A stretch of 7,927 nucleotides of DNA from Acidobacteriota bacterium. Its GTDB lineage: Bacteria > Acidobacteriota > Blastocatellia > Pyrinomonadales > Pyrinomonadaceae. The notes under the pieces were generated by a model. The model was given only the letters and a program-made list of their open reading frames with translations. It searched no databases and was not told the DNA's origin. Shown one piece after another: positions 6,200-7,927 of this stretch. The position numbers and the translations under genes are program-made. The DNA lies in NCBI GenBank assembly GCA_023391155.1, contig JAEWBM010000034.1, positions 1 to 7,927 of the forward strand. Direction: 5' to 3'. Every line of letters starts with the position of its first letter. The first letter of the stretch is position 1.

Positions 6200-7927
6200 G
6201 AACATCAGGAATCTGGCTGTCATTGGTCACGGCGACGCGGGTAAAACCCAGCTCGTCTCGTCCCTGCTCTACGTCGCCGGAACAACACCACGCTGGGGAA
6301 AGGTCGATGAGGGAACGACCGTAACCGATTTTGAAGACGATTCGATCGAAAGAAAGGTCTCGCTCAACAATAATTTTGCCCACTTGGAATACAAAGATAT
6401 TAAGATCAACCTGATCGACACCCCCGGATACGCGGCGTTCGTTTCCCATGCCCGGCCGGCGCTGCGGGTGGCCGACTGCGCCCTTGTGGTGGTTGACGGC
6501 GTTCACGGCATAGAGGTCCAAACGGAAAAGACCTGGCAATACGCGAACGAGTTTCTGCTGCCCCGGTTCATGGTGATCAACAAGCTGGATAAAGAAAATT
6601 CTGATTTCGGACACGCCATCGAAACCGCAACCTCAAGTTTTGCACGGTCGATAGTACCGTTCACCCTGCCCATCGGGAGCGAAGAGAATTTTAAAGGCGT
6701 CGTCGATGTCGTTCATCAAAAGGCTTACGAATTTAACGATCGCGGCAAGGCAAAAGAGATACCGATGCCCGAAGAGGGGCGGGACGTTTTCGACCGCACG
6801 CGCGAACGCCTGATCGAGCTGGTCGCCGAATCGGACGACGCTCTGATGGAGAAATATTTTGAGGACGGCACGCTTCCAGAGGAAGACATCTATCCGAACC
6901 TCGCCAAGGCGATCGCAAAGAGCAAACTGTGCCCGGTATATGCGGTTTCATCTAGTACGCTTTGCGGGCTTCAGATATTGCTTGACCACATCGAGGAATT
7001 CGGCCCGAACCCTGCGACGCACGAGGCCGAATACGGATTCAACGACTCAGAAATGTCGGGCGACCGTGTGACGCGAAAATACTCATCAGACGAGCCTTTT
7101 TCGGCATATGTGTTCCGGACGATCGCCGACCCCTTCGCGGGGCGCATCAATGTGATGAAGGTCGTCAGCGGCAAGATCGCGTCCGATGCGACGGTGCTTA
7201 ATTCAAATCGCGAGACTGCGGAGCGGCTCGGCGCGCTTCACGTGATATCGGGCAAGACGCTCGATAAGGTGAACGAGGCTCAGGTCGGCGACATCATTGC
7301 GGTGGTAAAGCTGAAAGAGACCCAAACCGGAGACACGCTTTGCGACAAAGCCAGCCCGATCGTTTATCCGCCGGTAGAGTATCCCGAGGCGGCAATTGCT
7401 TTTGCGATCGAACCCAAATCTCGCAACGACGAAGAAAAGATCTCGGTCGCTTTGCATAAAATACTCGAGGAGGATCCTTCCCTCCATTTTGAACGCGATT
7501 CGCAGACCAAGGAATTCATCCTGTCGGGCAGCGGACAGCTTCACATCGAAACGGTAGTCGACAAACTAAAGGACCGCTATCACGTCGAGGTCGCGCTGCA
7601 TCCGCCCAAGGTTCCCTACAAAGAAACGATCTCTCAAACTGCCGAGGTTCAGGGCCGTCACAAGAAACAATCGGGCGGCCGAGGCCAGTTCGGCGACTGC
7701 AAGGTGATATTTGAACCGCTGGAACGCGGCGGGGGCTTCGAGTGGGTGGACAAGATCTTTGGCGGCTCCATACCGCAGAACTTCAGGCCGGCGATCGAGA
7801 AAGGGATACTGGAGGCGGCCGCGGGCGGCGCCGTTGCCGGTTACCCGCTTGTCGATTTTAAGGTAACGCTTGTCGACGGCAGCTATCACACGGTCGATTC
7901 GGACGAGCATTCTTTTAAGGCGGCCGG
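6180..7927 (+). CDS. Elongation factor G-like translational GTPase (EF-G2 type), C-terminus cut by window edge
   Basis: 582 codons are visible; EF-G proteins are near 690-700 residues, so the end of domain IV and domain V are missing. The frame is open to the edge. The GTPase domain (about 1-280) has G1 GHGDAGKT (16-23), G3 DTPGY (80-84), G4 NKLD (134-137) and a G5-like SSS (257-259). Domain II begins near 304 (EPFSAYVFRTIADPFAGRIN), domain III near 402 (with GSGQLHIET) and domain IV near 474, with VPYKETI, QSGGRGQFG (497-505) and the tip loop YHTVDSDEHSFK containing His570. Canonical EF-G has AHIDAGKT, an RGIT switch I and DTPGH. Here switch I reads RKVSL (Ser61 for Thr) and the catalytic His is Tyr84. 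These changes mark the EF-G-like/EF-G2 paralogue family rather than the main translocase, so fusA is not assigned. The retained domain IV tip suggests it still enters the ribosomal A site. Its exact role is unknown. Confidence 0.93.
   Translation, partial: MKAFATENIRNLAVIGHGDAGKTQLVSSLLYVAGTTPRWGKVDEGTTVTDFEDDSIERKVSLNNNFAHLEYKDIKINLIDTPGYAAFVSHARPALRVADCALVVVDGVHGIEVQTEKTWQYANEFLLPRFMVINKLDKENSDFGHAIETATSSFARSIVPFTLPIGSEENFKGVVDVVHQKAYEFNDRGKAKEIPMPEEGRDVFDRTRERLIELVAESDDALMEKYFEDGTLPEEDIYPNLAKAIAKSKLCPVYAVSSSTLCGLQILLDHIEEFGPNPATHEAEYGFNDSEMSGDRVTRKYSSDEPFSAYVFRTIADPFAGRINVMKVVSGKIASDATVLNSNRETAERLGALHVISGKTLDKVNEAQVGDIIAVVKLKETQTGDTLCDKASPIVYPPVEYPEAAIAFAIEPKSRNDEEKISVALHKILEEDPSLHFERDSQTKEFILSGSGQLHIETVVDKLKDRYHVEVALHPPKVPYKETISQTAEVQGRHKKQSGGRGQFGDCKVIFEPLERGGGFEWVDKIFGGSIPQNFRPAIEKGILEAAAGGAVAGYPLVDFKVTLVDGSYHTVDSDEHSFKAA

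Noticed and set aside
6120..6614. Minus-strand open frame of 164 codons across the EF-G-like GTPase domain
   Set aside because: The opposite strand encodes a clear GTPase with all G motifs; this frame is its shadow and has no recognisable motif.
7203..7910. Two minus-strand open frames of about 114 codons each
   Set aside because: Antisense to EF-G-like domains II-IV, no supporting motifs.

Overview
The window looks like chromosomal DNA from a GC-rich bacterium, most likely an acidobacterium, possibly of the Blastocatellia type. This is inference from protein style only: an elongation-factor-G-like protein with a GHGDAGKTQL P-loop and a DTPGY switch II, and exported TPR proteins whose mature N-terminus carries a DLTGG...VFVFRG motif. 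No rRNA or other strict marker is present. I see no phage, insertion sequence, CRISPR array, tRNA or rRNA.

Layout. Four genes lie on the minus strand. Read in their own direction they are a class I SAM-dependent methyltransferase (5952-5161), an exported TPR protein (start near 4977, stop 3103), murB (3024-1969) and a second exported TPR protein (1894-89). A plus-strand EF-G paralogue starts at 6180 and runs off the right edge without its last ~110 residues. A 227-bp divergent intergenic region (5953-6179) separates the methyltransferase from the EF-G-like gene.

The two TPR proteins are paralogues. Each has a signal peptide, then the same short motif at the same residue positions (33-48), then an Arg/Lys-rich linker, then a long TPR array with recognisable colinear similarity in its C-terminal half. 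They flank murB, which makes the UDP-MurNAc precursor of peptidoglycan. This suggests an old tandem duplication around murB, or a cell-envelope neighbourhood. The TPR genes themselves have no known function.

Gene borders carry structure. A 13-bp hairpin lies between the upstream TPR gene and murB. A smaller hairpin followed by a T-run lies after murB. A 10-bp hairpin starts directly after the stop codon of the second TPR gene. A perfect 16-bp palindrome sits just upstream of the ribosome-binding site of the first TPR gene. The EF-G-like gene is preceded by a 19-codon leader ORF that has its own Shine-Dalgarno sequence and overlaps the EF-G-like start.
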